From: Nocardia abscessus NBRC 100374
GTDB taxonomy: Bacteria > Actinomycetota > Actinomycetes > Mycobacteriales > Mycobacteriaceae
Direction of reading: 5' to 3'
Length of the DNA: 64,000 nucleotides
Assembly (NCBI RefSeq): GCF_000308455.1
Contig: NZ_BAFP01000109.1
Coordinates: 120,408 to 184,407 of the forward strand
Shown: positions 1 to 7,135 of the stretch, piece after piece
How the letters are laid out: each line of letters starts with the position of its first letter
How positions within the stretch are numbered: position 1 is the first letter of the stretch
The notes under the pieces: generated by a model
Seen by the model: only the letters and a program-made list of their open reading frames with translations
The model's database searches: none
What the model was told of the DNA's origin: nothing
Translations under genes and position numbers: made by a program

Positions 1-1
1 G

Positions 2-1033
2 ATCGGCGGCAAGTACGAGGTGGACATCGCCACCTACACCGAGGACACGAACTACGATCTGCAGAAGCACGCCGAGGCCTACCGGCGGATCGAGCCGCAT
101 GTACTGGCGCTCTCGATGAGTTTCGGCACCGTGCAGACGCAGAAGGTACTTCCCGAGATGGACGCGGCGAACATGATCGCCATTGCCGGAACCCTGTGGT
201 CGGGTTGGCAATTCGAGAACAGCGACAAGGGCCTGTTGCTGGAGTCCGGCTACTCCTACTGCTCGGAGGCGATCATCGCCCTGGACTGGATCGCCGAGCA
301 CCTGGCGAAGCCGAATTCGATCGCCACGGTGAGCTACCAGGGCGACTACGGCGGCGACTACTCCACCGGCGCGAAGAAATGGGCCTCCGCCAATCGCGTC
401 GACATGGTGGCCCACATCGACACCGAGCCCAACACTCAGATCGGCAATCAGGACGCGGCGGTCGCCAGGATCCTGAGCGCCGGAGCGGATCTCGTGCTCC
501 TGGCCACGGGACCCGCGGAGGCGGGCGAGATCATGGGCAAAGCGGCGCTGGCCGGCTTCCCGGGCCGATTCCTGGGCTCGGGCCCGACCTGGAACGGCGG
601 CTTGCTGAAAAGCCCTGCGGCGACGGCGATCACGACCCGCTACAACATGACCTCGCCGCTGGACGGCTGGGACGGTGTCAGCGCTGGGGCCAAGAAGGCG
701 CGGGCCTCGGCGACCAGGGAGCCCTCGACCTGGGGCTACAGCGCGGGATGGATGTTCTCCTACCCGATGAAGGCGCTGCTCGCCCGAGCGGTCAACGAAG
801 GCAGGCTGACCCGCAAGGGCGTCCGGGAGGCGGTGCACGGCCTGCGAGTCGACTACGAGGGCGCGATTCCCGAATACGTCTATGGCGCGGCCAAACCCGA
901 TCTCACCCGTCAGCGGGCGGTCATCGAAGCGCCGGAGCAGACCGCGCCGCTGGGCGCGAAAACCCTGGCGGTCGCGTATCACGGCCCGACTCAGGACCGC
1001 ATCACCCTCACCGAGCCCTGCGTGCAGCCGTAA
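2..1033 (+). CDS. ABC-type substrate-binding protein, 5' end cut by window edge
   Basis: The reading frame is open from the first bases of the window, so the N-terminus with its signal peptide lies outside. The visible 343 residues have the type-I periplasmic binding fold seen in branched-chain amino acid (LivK-like) receptors. They are closely similar along their whole length to the next gene, sharing blocks such as LALSMSFGTVQTQ, GTLWSGWQ, NYGGDY-type and TPTWN-type segments. It presumably captures a small solute at the cell surface; the ligand cannot be read. It ends 11 bp before the start of its paralogue, with which it probably forms one transcript. No permease or ATPase gene is visible in the window; they may lie upstream. 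Confidence 0.75.
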   Translation: MGGKYEVDIATYTEDTNYDLQKHAEAYRRIEPHVLALSMSFGTVQTQKVLPEMDAANMIAIAGTLWSGWQFENSDKGLLLESGYSYCSEAIIALDWIAEHLAKPNSIATVSYQGDYGGDYSTGAKKWASANRVDMVAHIDTEPNTQIGNQDAAVARILSAGADLVLLATGPAEAGEIMGKAALAGFPGRFLGSGPTWNGGLLKSPAATAITTRYNMTSPLDGWDGVSAGAKKARASATREPSTWGYSAGWMFSYPMKALLARAVNEGRLTRKGVREAVHGLRVDYEGAIPEYVYGAAKPDLTRQRAVIEAPEQTAPLGAKTLAVAYHGPTQDRITLTEPCVQP

Positions 1034-1044
1034 GCGAGCCAGAT

Positions 1045-2343
1045 ATGCCTTTTCATCGTGTTTTCCGTCGACTACTTCGACTCGTAGTCGTTCCGCTCGC
1101 ACTCGGGCTCGTACTGACCGCCGGGTGTTCGACTTCGACGCCCGCCGCCACACCGGGTGTCACCCGCGAACCATGTCCACACGCGATCCACCGCGACAAG
1201 GGCTGTATCTATCTGGGCGTGTTGTCGGACCTGAACAACGGCCCCTTCGCCCCGCTCGGAAAGTCCTTGCAGGAAGGGCAGCTCGCGTTCTGGAACGAGG
1301 TGAACAAGCAGGGCGGTATCGGCGGCTACGAGATCGACATCGCCGCCTACACTCGCGACACCGCCTACGACCCGCGCAGGCACGTCACGGAATTCGCGAA
1401 CGTTGCGCCGCACGTGCTGGCGCTCGCGATGAGTTTCGGGACCGCGCAGACGCTGGCCGTCCTGCACGAGATGGACGAGGCGGACCTGGTGACCGGGGCG
1501 GGCACGCTCTGGTCGGGCTGGCAATATCGCTCCACCGACCGCGACCTGGTGTTGGACGACGGATTCTCGTACTGCACCGAAGCCGTGCTCGGCCTGGACT
1601 GGTTCGCGCAGAACCATTATCAGCCGCGCAGCCTCGGCGTGGTCGCCTACCGCGGCAACTACGGCGGCGACTACGCCAGCGGAGCGCTCAAGTGGGCGTT
1701 GGACAACGGCGCGACGATCACCTCGCGCATCGACACCGGACCCAACACCGAGGTCGGTAATCAGGACTACCCGGTCGCCGAGATCATGGCCGACCCGCCC
1801 GACGTGGTCCTGTTGGCCACCGGGCCGGGCGAAGCCGCCGAGATCGTCGGCAAACTGGCGAGATCCGGCTACGAGGGCCGGTTCCTGGGGTCCACTCCGA
1901 CCTGGAACAGCGCGCTGCTCAAGACTCCGGCCGCGCCCGCGCTCACGGCGCTGTACAACTACACCTCGCCGTTCGACGGCTGGGACGGCACGAGCACCGG
2001 AGCCCAACGCGCCAGGAACGCCGCGACCAGCGAACCGACGAACTTCGGCTACAACCTGGGCTGGGCGATCTCCTATCCGATGAAGGCGCTGCTCACCAAG
2101 GCAGCCGAGTCGGGTCGTCTGGACCGGCCGACCCTGCGCAAGGCCCTGGCCGGGCTCACCGTGGATTCCGAAGGCATGGCGGCGCCGCAGATCTACGGCC
2201 GCGACGAACCCGACGTGGCAGCGCAGCGCGCGGTGGTCAACGTGCCCGACCCGTCCACGTCACTGGGTTCGCGCACGGTGGTCGCCGATTACCGCAGCCC
2301 CACGTTGAAGCGGATCGCGATGCGCGAGCCCTGCACGCGGTGA
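1045..2343 (+). CDS. ABC-type substrate-binding lipoprotein, tandem paralogue
   Basis: A 432-residue protein with a basic N-terminus, a hydrophobic stretch and a lipobox (LTAGC, Cys near residue 28), so it should be an extracellular lipid-anchored receptor. After a spacer it reads GCIYLGVLSDLNNGPFAPLG, typical of the first strand-loop of Leu/Ile/Val-binding (LivK) type receptors, then IGGYEIDIAAYTRDTAYD and a two-lobed domain. It is a tandem duplicate of the preceding gene and ends with the same C-terminal REPC/TEPC motif. Ligand unknown. Transcription probably stops at the hairpin just downstream. Confidence 0.8.
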   Translation: MPFHRVFRRLLRLVVVPLALGLVLTAGCSTSTPAATPGVTREPCPHAIHRDKGCIYLGVLSDLNNGPFAPLGKSLQEGQLAFWNEVNKQGGIGGYEIDIAAYTRDTAYDPRRHVTEFANVAPHVLALAMSFGTAQTLAVLHEMDEADLVTGAGTLWSGWQYRSTDRDLVLDDGFSYCTEAVLGLDWFAQNHYQPRSLGVVAYRGNYGGDYASGALKWALDNGATITSRIDTGPNTEVGNQDYPVAEIMADPPDVVLLATGPGEAAEIVGKLARSGYEGRFLGSTPTWNSALLKTPAAPALTALYNYTSPFDGWDGTSTGAQRARNAATSEPTNFGYNLGWAISYPMKALLTKAAESGRLDRPTLRKALAGLTVDSEGMAAPQIYGRDEPDVAAQRAVVNVPDPSTSLGSRTVVADYRSPTLKRIAMREPCTR

Positions 2344-2351
2344 TTCGCGCT

Positions 2352-2395
2352 CACTCAGGCGGCGGGCAGTCCTTGTGGCACCCGCCGCCCGAGTG
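2352..2395. terminator. Hairpin between convergent genes
   Basis: CACTCaGGCGGCGGG pairs with CCCGCCGCCcGAGTG around a 14-base loop, with one mismatch. It has no U-tract. It lies between the plus-strand lipoprotein gene and the minus-strand transporter remnant, so it may serve both. Confidence 0.5.
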
Positions 2396-3167
2396 ATCTG
2401 GCCTGTGCCGCAACCGTATTCGCTCAGGCGGCCGAGCAGGTGTGCCGTCAGGCTGCGGCGATGAGTGCGACCGCTGCCAGCGCGAGGGCCAGGCCGACCT
2501 GCTGCTGCCGGTGGACCCGCTCGCCGAGCAGCGCCATCGCCAGCAGCACGGTCACCGCTGGATACAGCGAGCCGATCACGCTCACCAGCGACAGCAGCGA
2601 TCCGTGGAAGGCGTACAGCAGCGCCGCGTTGCTGATCACGTCGAGCACGCTGATATAGCAGGCCAGGCGTAGCGGTTCGCCGCGTAGCCGACCGAACTCC
2701 CTGGCGGCCAGTGCGGTGAGCCACACGACCGCGGTGGCCGCGACACGCTGCATCAGCAGCGGCCACAGTCCCGAGTCCGGCGAAGTCTTGTGCAGGAAGA
2801 CGAAAGCGAAGCCGTACGCGACGCCGGATCCGATGGTCAAGGCGGCGACCTTGCGAGTGAACCGCAGTTCGCGGGCGCCGGGTGATCTCCTCGGTCACGT
2901 CGTCGGGCGACTCCCGGCTCACCAGGAGCACCGCGACCAGTGCGAACACGACCCCCGCGAAGGCGAGCGGACCGGGGCGCTCGCCGGTCAACAGCCCGAC
3001 GAGCACTGGAATGCCCGCGACGAGCACCGCCGTCAGCGGCGACACCACCGCCATCGGACCATCGGCCAGCGCGGCGTAGAACCACCACACCGCGACACCG
3101 CTCGCGACGCCCACCGCCGCTCCCCACGCCAGCGACGCGGGGTCCGCGGTCCCCGACACGAGGTCCC

Positions 3168-3308
3168 GTGGTGATCCGGTTCGATGTGCCGGACGAGTGC
3201 GCGAAGAACATGCCCCACGAGATGGAGTTGCTGGCCGACTTCATGGAGCCGCTGGCGAAGTGGCTGGCCGAGCGCGGTGGCGGCGTGTCCTACTCCAACA
3301 CGCTGTGA
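3168..3308 (+). pseudogene. Fragment of an unrecognised protein at the left edge of the insertion
   Basis: A 46-codon open stretch (VVIRFDVPDECAKNMPHEME at its start, ending YSNTL then TGA) begins exactly at the point where the EamA sequence stops. It looks like the C-terminal part of a larger soluble protein whose 5' portion was lost. A GTG at 3168 or 3171 could allow translation, but the likeliest reading is a truncated remnant. Family not recognised. Confidence 0.4.
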
Positions 3309-3410
3309 CCCCAGTAACACGCCTTGGCCGTGCGCGATGTGCAGCCGACAGCCTGTACACAGGGCTATCCAATCGCAGGGGGGATCCCTGCCGAACCCCG
3401 AGGGGAATCC

Positions 3411-3941
3411 ATGACCGGTCCGCAGTACCCGCAGCAGCCATACGGGCAGCAGCCGTACCCGCCGCCCTATCCGCAGCCGCCGCGGAAGCGGAAGGTGTGG
3501 CCGTGGATCCTGCTCGCCGTCGTAGTGCTCGTGTTCGGCGGGTGTGTGGCGATCATCGGCGCCGCGGGCAACGAAGCCGCCAAGGCCATCGACGCGGCAG
3601 CGACCTCCATCCAGTCCGCTGCTGAAGCGCCGCCGGACGCGCCGATCCCGCCGTTGACGCCGAAGCCGGGAGGGAAGGGCAAGACCGTCGTGTACGAGAT
3701 CATCTCGGATTCGGATCTGCGGTCGGTCACCTACTGGGATGAGAACTCCGAGCTTCAGCAGCTGCCCGGCGCGGATGCTCCGTGGACGATGACGGTCACC
3801 AACACTTCCACCTACGCGATCACCGGTGTGGGCGCGCAAACCAACGGCACCAGCGTCACCTGCCGTGTTGTGGTCGACGGGAAGGTGAAGGACGAGAAGA
3901 CCTCCACCGGGAAGTATGCGGTCGTCAACTGCACAGGCTAG
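3411..3941 (+). CDS. MmpS-like membrane-anchored protein
   Basis: A 176-residue protein with a good ribosome site (GAGGGGAA, 6 bases before ATG). A Pro/Tyr/Gln-rich cytoplasmic head (PQQPYGQQPYPPPYPQPP) precedes a basic patch and one membrane helix at about residues 29-50, then a Pro-rich linker. The external domain, with TVVYEI, DAPWTMTVTN and a cysteine pair (TCRV ... VVNCTG), resembles the C-terminal domain of mycobacterial MmpS accessory proteins. Such proteins help RND transporters export lipids or siderophores, but no MmpL partner is nearby. It is the only intact larger gene of the insertion and has its own terminator. Function in this setting is unknown. Confidence 0.65.
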   Translation: MTGPQYPQQPYGQQPYPPPYPQPPRKRKVWPWILLAVVVLVFGGCVAIIGAAGNEAAKAIDAAATSIQSAAEAPPDAPIPPLTPKPGGKGKTVVYEIISDSDLRSVTYWDENSELQQLPGADAPWTMTVTNTSTYAITGVGAQTNGTSVTCRVVVDGKVKDEKTSTGKYAVVNCTG

Positions 3942-3955
3942 ACCTTGAACGCAAG

Positions 3956-3989
3956 AAGCCGCCCCGGCCACGACGGTTGGGGCGGCTTT
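3956..3989 (+). terminator. Intrinsic terminator after the MmpS-like gene
   Basis: AAGCCGCCCC pairs with GGGGCGGCTT over a 13-base loop, followed by TCT. The same stem sequence recurs at 4195-4223. Confidence 0.7.
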
Positions 3990-4018
3990 CTGTCGGTGGA
4001 GCGTGCCACGATGAGCGG

Positions 4019-4192
4019 ATGCGGCAGCACTACATCGGCCCCGACGGTCGCCCCGCCGAGCCGGGGACGCTCATCCGCCAACCCGACGGGCGCGCCGCGG
4101 AGACCCGCCCGGTGCGCTGCCCCAACGGCCACCCACTCGCCCACGGCACGTTCACCCGGCTGGAGAGACGACGGACAGCACCCCAGACATGA
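4019..4192 (+). CDS. 57-aa protein with a CPNGH motif
   Basis: ATG at 4019 follows GGTGGAG; the protein begins MRQHYIGPDGRPAEPGTLIR and includes RCPNGHPLAHG. A single C-x3-H cannot hold zinc alone, so metal binding would need a dimer or partner. Short proteins of this style occur in actinophages and integrated elements. It sits between two nearly identical terminators, which argues it is a discrete transcription unit of the insertion. Family and function not recognised. Confidence 0.45.
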   Translation: MRQHYIGPDGRPAEPGTLIRQPDGRAAETRPVRCPNGHPLAHGTFTRLERRRTAPQT

Positions 4193-4194
4193 CG

Positions 4195-4223
4195 AAAGCC
4201 GCCCCGGAGTTCGGGGCGGCTTT
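4195..4223. terminator. Perfect 12-bp terminator hairpin
   Basis: AAAGCCGCCCCG / CGGGGCGGCTTT with a 5-base loop, followed by GTTG. It can stop transcription from either side: the 57-aa ORF on the left or the minus-strand regulator remnant on the right. Confidence 0.75.
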
Positions 4224-4302
4224 GTTGTGCGTGGTCTACTTCGGCGGGTGGTCTGGCACTGTCACCCGCTCGGTGGGGTACACGCCGTTCTGGGCCATCT
4301 GC

Positions 4303-5085
4303 TCAGCCGACAACGGCGGCCCGCCCGGTTGGAGGTCGATACCGCCGAATAGCAGCATCCTGCCTACCGCGCCACAGGCCGTCCTCAGCCAGCTCCCACG
4401 GGTCGTTGTCAGCGGCCTCGACGTACACGCCCGGCTCGATCGGAAGCATCAGTATCATGCCCGCCGAAGCCGCCAGCGACCGCACACCCCGGCTGGCGCG
4501 ACGCTCCTGCGCCGAGACCGCGTCGATTGTGGACCGGATCGTCGCCGACCGTAAGTGCTCCGGCGCAACCTCCCGCGCTTCATACAGCGACTCGATCGCC
4601 GCGTCCACCTCTCCCAAGCCGAGGTACATTCGCGCCTTGTCCACCCAGTAGTAGGCGGTCCGCTCTTTGGCGTAGCCCTTCGGCAGTTGGATACTGTCCA
4701 CGATGCGGCCGGCCTGACCGAGGTCCCCCAGATCGATCGCGGCGGAAAGCTGGTGCAGCTTCACATTGGTCGGCCCGACGACGGTCTCATGAACGATGCG
4801 GTCTTTGCTCCCCGCGAAGTCCGCAGCCCTCGGCCAGGTGCGAGTTCTCCGCGTCCCGGTTGTTGACGACCGCCGCGATCGTGCCCCGCCTTCATGTGCA
4901 ATGCGGAATACACCGCGCACGCGGCGGGATCGTCACGCGATGCGAGTGCTGGGTCTCGTTGATGGTCCTGCCGAGCACGACTATGGCCTGCTTGCTCGCG
5001 CTGATACGGGCCAGCGCGGCCGCCCGCAGGAATGGGTCATCGCGATCAGCAGTGGTCGCCGGAGTGAGCAGCAGCCCATTCCACA
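4303..5085 (-). pseudogene. Decayed XRE-family regulator with TPR domain
   Basis: The minus strand carries pieces of the C-terminal half of a Streptomyces/Nocardia-type HTH-plus-TPR regulator. One frame reads RAAALARISASKQAIVVLG. A second resumes around 4880 with a segment in the style of an HMKAG repeat. A third gives AADFAGSKDRIVHETVVGPT followed by NVKLHQLSAAIDLGDLGQAG and EAREVAPEHLRS. At least two frame changes separate them and the helix-turn-helix half is missing, so the gene is dead. A related intact gene is at 34165. Confidence 0.65.
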
Positions 5086-5146
5086 CCGCCGTAGAAATCG
5101 CTCACGCCGTAGCCCACCGCGGCTGCCAACGCGAGCAGGACGGCGG

Positions 5147-5620
5147 TCACCTGATGCCTTTGATCCGCCGTCCTAGCTCGCGGGTGACCTCTCGCTCGGC
5201 GGTGCGCCGGGCCAGGTCCTGACGCTTGTCGTAGTCCTGCTTACCCCTGGCCAGCGCCAGTTCGACCTTCACCTTGCCGTCGGAGAAATACATCGACAGC
5301 GGCACCAGCGTCTGGTTGCCCTCCCGCGACTTGCCGACCAACCGCTCGATCTCGCGCTTGTGCAGCAGCAGCTTGCGCACCCGGCGCGGCGAGTGATTGG
5401 TCCAGGTGCCGTGGCTGAACTCGGGGATGTGCAGCCCGCGCAGCCACACCTCGCCGTTGTCCACCGTCGCGAAGGCGTCCACCAGCGAGGCCTTGCCCTC
5501 CCGCAGGCTCTTCACCTCGGTGCCGACCAGCGCGATCCCGGCCTCGTAGACGTCCAGGATCGTGTAGTTGTGCCGCGCCCGGCGGTTGGTCGCGATGACC
5601 TTGCGCCCCTTCTCCTTCAT
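5147..5620 (-). CDS. smpB: SsrA-binding protein SmpB
   Basis: SmpB delivers tmRNA to stalled ribosomes in trans-translation. The 157-residue protein begins MKEKGRKVIATNRRARHNYT and shows the family landmarks GTEVKSLREGKASL, EVWLRGLHIPEFSHG, RKLLLHKREI and a basic C-terminal tail (RRTAEREVTRELGRRIKGIR) that inserts into the ribosome decoding channel. The frame is open upstream, but the ATG at 5620 matches the family start. Its TGA overlaps the GTG of the broken transporter. In mycobacteria smpB follows ftsX; here it is about 12 kb away on the other strand. No tmRNA gene was found beside it. Confidence 0.97.
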   Translation of the reverse strand: MKEKGRKVIATNRRARHNYTILDVYEAGIALVGTEVKSLREGKASLVDAFATVDNGEVWLRGLHIPEFSHGTWTNHSPRRVRKLLLHKREIERLVGKSREGNQTLVPLSMYFSDGKVKVELALARGKQDYDKRQDLARRTAEREVTRELGRRIKGIR

Positions 5621-5676
5621 AACGGTCCACTCTAAGTGACCCGGCAACCAATTTATTCCCGCAGGTCGCGGACGCG

Positions 5677-5919
5677 CTAGCCACCCTGATGCAGCACGAT
5701 GTAGAGCGCGAGGACAGCGAGGAACACTACAAGCAGGGCCACTGTCGACATCCGAGGTGCGCCGGGACGCTCCGGCGGCGGGCGGCGCCGCAGCCACACG
5801 TTCTCGACCGACGGATCGCTCCTGCCCCGGACGTGCGGCGGCGCGTCCGCAGCCTCACCCCCCGCGGAGCCGGAGGAAACATCTTCGCGCTCATCGCTGG
5901 AACCCTCACCCGGTGCCAT
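5677..5919 (-). CDS. Small C-terminally anchored membrane protein
   Basis: An 80-residue protein: an acidic, low-complexity N-terminus (MAPGEGSSDEREDVSSGSAG), a Pro/Arg-rich segment (WLRRRPPPERPGAP), then one hydrophobic helix at about residues 58-75 (STVALLVVFLAVLALYIVLH) and the end. It lies between the metallophosphatase and smpB in the same direction. Start chosen at the first Met giving a sensible N-terminus; a GTG a few codons upstream is also possible. No family recognised. Confidence 0.55.
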   Translation of the reverse strand: MAPGEGSSDEREDVSSGSAGGEAADAPPHVRGRSDPSVENVWLRRRPPPERPGAPRMSTVALLVVFLAVLALYIVLHQGG

Positions 5920-5986
5920 AGCCAGCACGGTAGCCGCCACGACGGCGACGCGCCGCAATTCCCGCTCCGCGCAACACAGTTGGAAC

Positions 5987-7093
5987 TCAGGCCAGGCGCC
6001 GCCGGAACGCCTCGGCGGATGCGCCGGTCGCCAGGTCGACCGTGTGCACGCCCAGCTCGACCCCGCCCTGCGTGAGTTCGAGCACCATGAAGCCCAGCTC
6101 GTGGTGGTTCTCGTACAGCGCACTGTGGCCCGCGCTCGCGCCGAGCCGCGGTTCGGCGCCCACCGTCTTCGCGGCTGCGCCCGACACGATCTGCCTGGTT
6201 CCCTTCGACGCCGCCGTGGGTTCGAGCACTTGCAGCGAGTGATCGTGCCCGGACAGGATGAACTGGCACCGGCCGATCACATGGTCTTCGATGAAGCGTT
6301 TCACGTGCACGCCGTTGATCGGCTCGACGGACAGGCCCTCGTAGCGGCCCGCGTCTCCGTGCGGGCCGTTGCTCAGATACGGCTGGTGCGTGCAGGCGAT
6401 CTTCCACGGGGCGGGCGACTCGGCGATGGCGCGGTCGAGCCAGTCGCGCTGCTCGTTCATGAACTGGCCGTCGACCGCCCAATAGGGCGAGAAGATCGGT
6501 GGCACGTAGGCGGCCAACGGATTGACGTCGAGGACGAAGAACTCGACGACGGGGTTGCGCTCCGGAATCCGCACCGAGTAGTAGCGGCTCGGCATCCACC
6601 AGCGCCGTGAGTTGGCGTGGTACTCCACCTCGGCATTGCCGCGCAGCAGCCACCCGCCGTCGCCACCGAGAACCGAGCTGTTGTCGTGGTTGCCCAGCAC
6701 CATCAGCCACGGGAAGTCCAGTCCGGCGTTGGGGTTCTCGAACTTGTCGGCGAACTGGACGTCGGCCGCGCTGTCGGGCCCGTGCTCGTAGATGTTGTCG
6801 CCGAGACCCAGTGCGAGCGAGACGGGTTCACGGCCGTGGTACGCGCGCATGGCGTCGGCAACCGCCCATTGGGTGCGGGTGCCGGTGCCCGCGTCGCCGG
6901 TCACCAGCACCCGCACCCGGTGGTCGTCCGGAAAGGGGAATTTGGTGACGCCCTCGGCGACGGGTACCGCCTGCGCCGGTGTCCGGCCGACCAGCGTCGC
7001 CCCGGCCGCGAGGGTGGCCGCGCCGGCCAGGAACTCCCGGCGCCCGATCGTCTCGCTCACGCTGTCCTCCACAGTCTTCGGCGGTTCGGCCAC
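5987..7093 (-). CDS. Tat-exported metallophosphatase (purple acid phosphatase-like)
   Basis: A 368-residue protein opening with a twin-arginine signal (RREFLAGAATLAAGATLVG, Arg18-Arg19), so it should be folded in the cytoplasm and exported. The calcineurin-like metal site is complete: GDAG, GLGDNIYEHG, GNHD, the THQPY histidine and SGHDHSLQ. The spacing resembles tartrate-resistant (type 5) acid phosphatases that use a two-metal centre to hydrolyse phosphate esters. Substrate unknown. It stands alone between recQ and the small membrane protein, with gaps of about 40-70 bp. Confidence 0.85.
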   Translation of the reverse strand: MAEPPKTVEDSVSETIGRREFLAGAATLAAGATLVGRTPAQAVPVAEGVTKFPFPDDHRVRVLVTGDAGTGTRTQWAVADAMRAYHGREPVSLALGLGDNIYEHGPDSAADVQFADKFENPNAGLDFPWLMVLGNHDNSSVLGGDGGWLLRGNAEVEYHANSRRWWMPSRYYSVRIPERNPVVEFFVLDVNPLAAYVPPIFSPYWAVDGQFMNEQRDWLDRAIAESPAPWKIACTHQPYLSNGPHGDAGRYEGLSVEPINGVHVKRFIEDHVIGRCQFILSGHDHSLQVLEPTAASKGTRQIVSGAAAKTVGAEPRLGASAGHSALYENHHELGFMVLELTQGGVELGVHTVDLATGASAEAFRRRLA

Positions 7094-7135
7094 CGACCAT
7101 CCTCGCCCATCGGTGCACCGCGCGCTTACGACGGC

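Larger units (their letters stand above)
3168..5085. mobile_element. About 1.9 kb foreign insertion of unknown type inside the transporter gene
   Basis: DNA between the two transporter fragments contains plus-strand genes, terminators and a degraded minus-strand regulator, none related to the flanks. I see no transposase, integrase, terminal inverted repeat or clear target duplication, so the mechanism is unknown; it could be a degraded actinophage or ICE remnant, or recombination debris. The ends are placed only to within about 20 bp, from where transporter similarity stops. Confidence 0.55.
2448..5150 (-). pseudogene. EamA/DMT-family transporter, split by an insertion and frameshifted
   Basis: The intact ancestor was a ten-helix drug/metabolite transporter. 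Its GTG start (5150-5148) overlaps the smpB stop as GTGA, and the first 22 residues (VTAVLLALAAAVGYGVSDFY then GG) are at 5085-5150. The sequence then breaks into unrelated DNA and resumes at about 3159 with AWGAAVGVASGVAVWWFYAA, leaving an estimated 25-40 residues lost at the junction. A second lesion near 2870-2885 shifts frame: after VTEEITRR the true continuation RELRFTRKVAALTIG is in another frame and runs to the stop at 2448. No functional transporter can be made. The span given includes the inserted DNA (about 3168-5085). Confidence 0.85.

Noticed and set aside
3900..5150. tmRNA gene (ssrA) downstream of smpB
   Set aside because: Looked for the GGGGCTGA-like start and the TTCGANTC...CCACCA end on both strands; neither found, and the region is occupied by the insertion.
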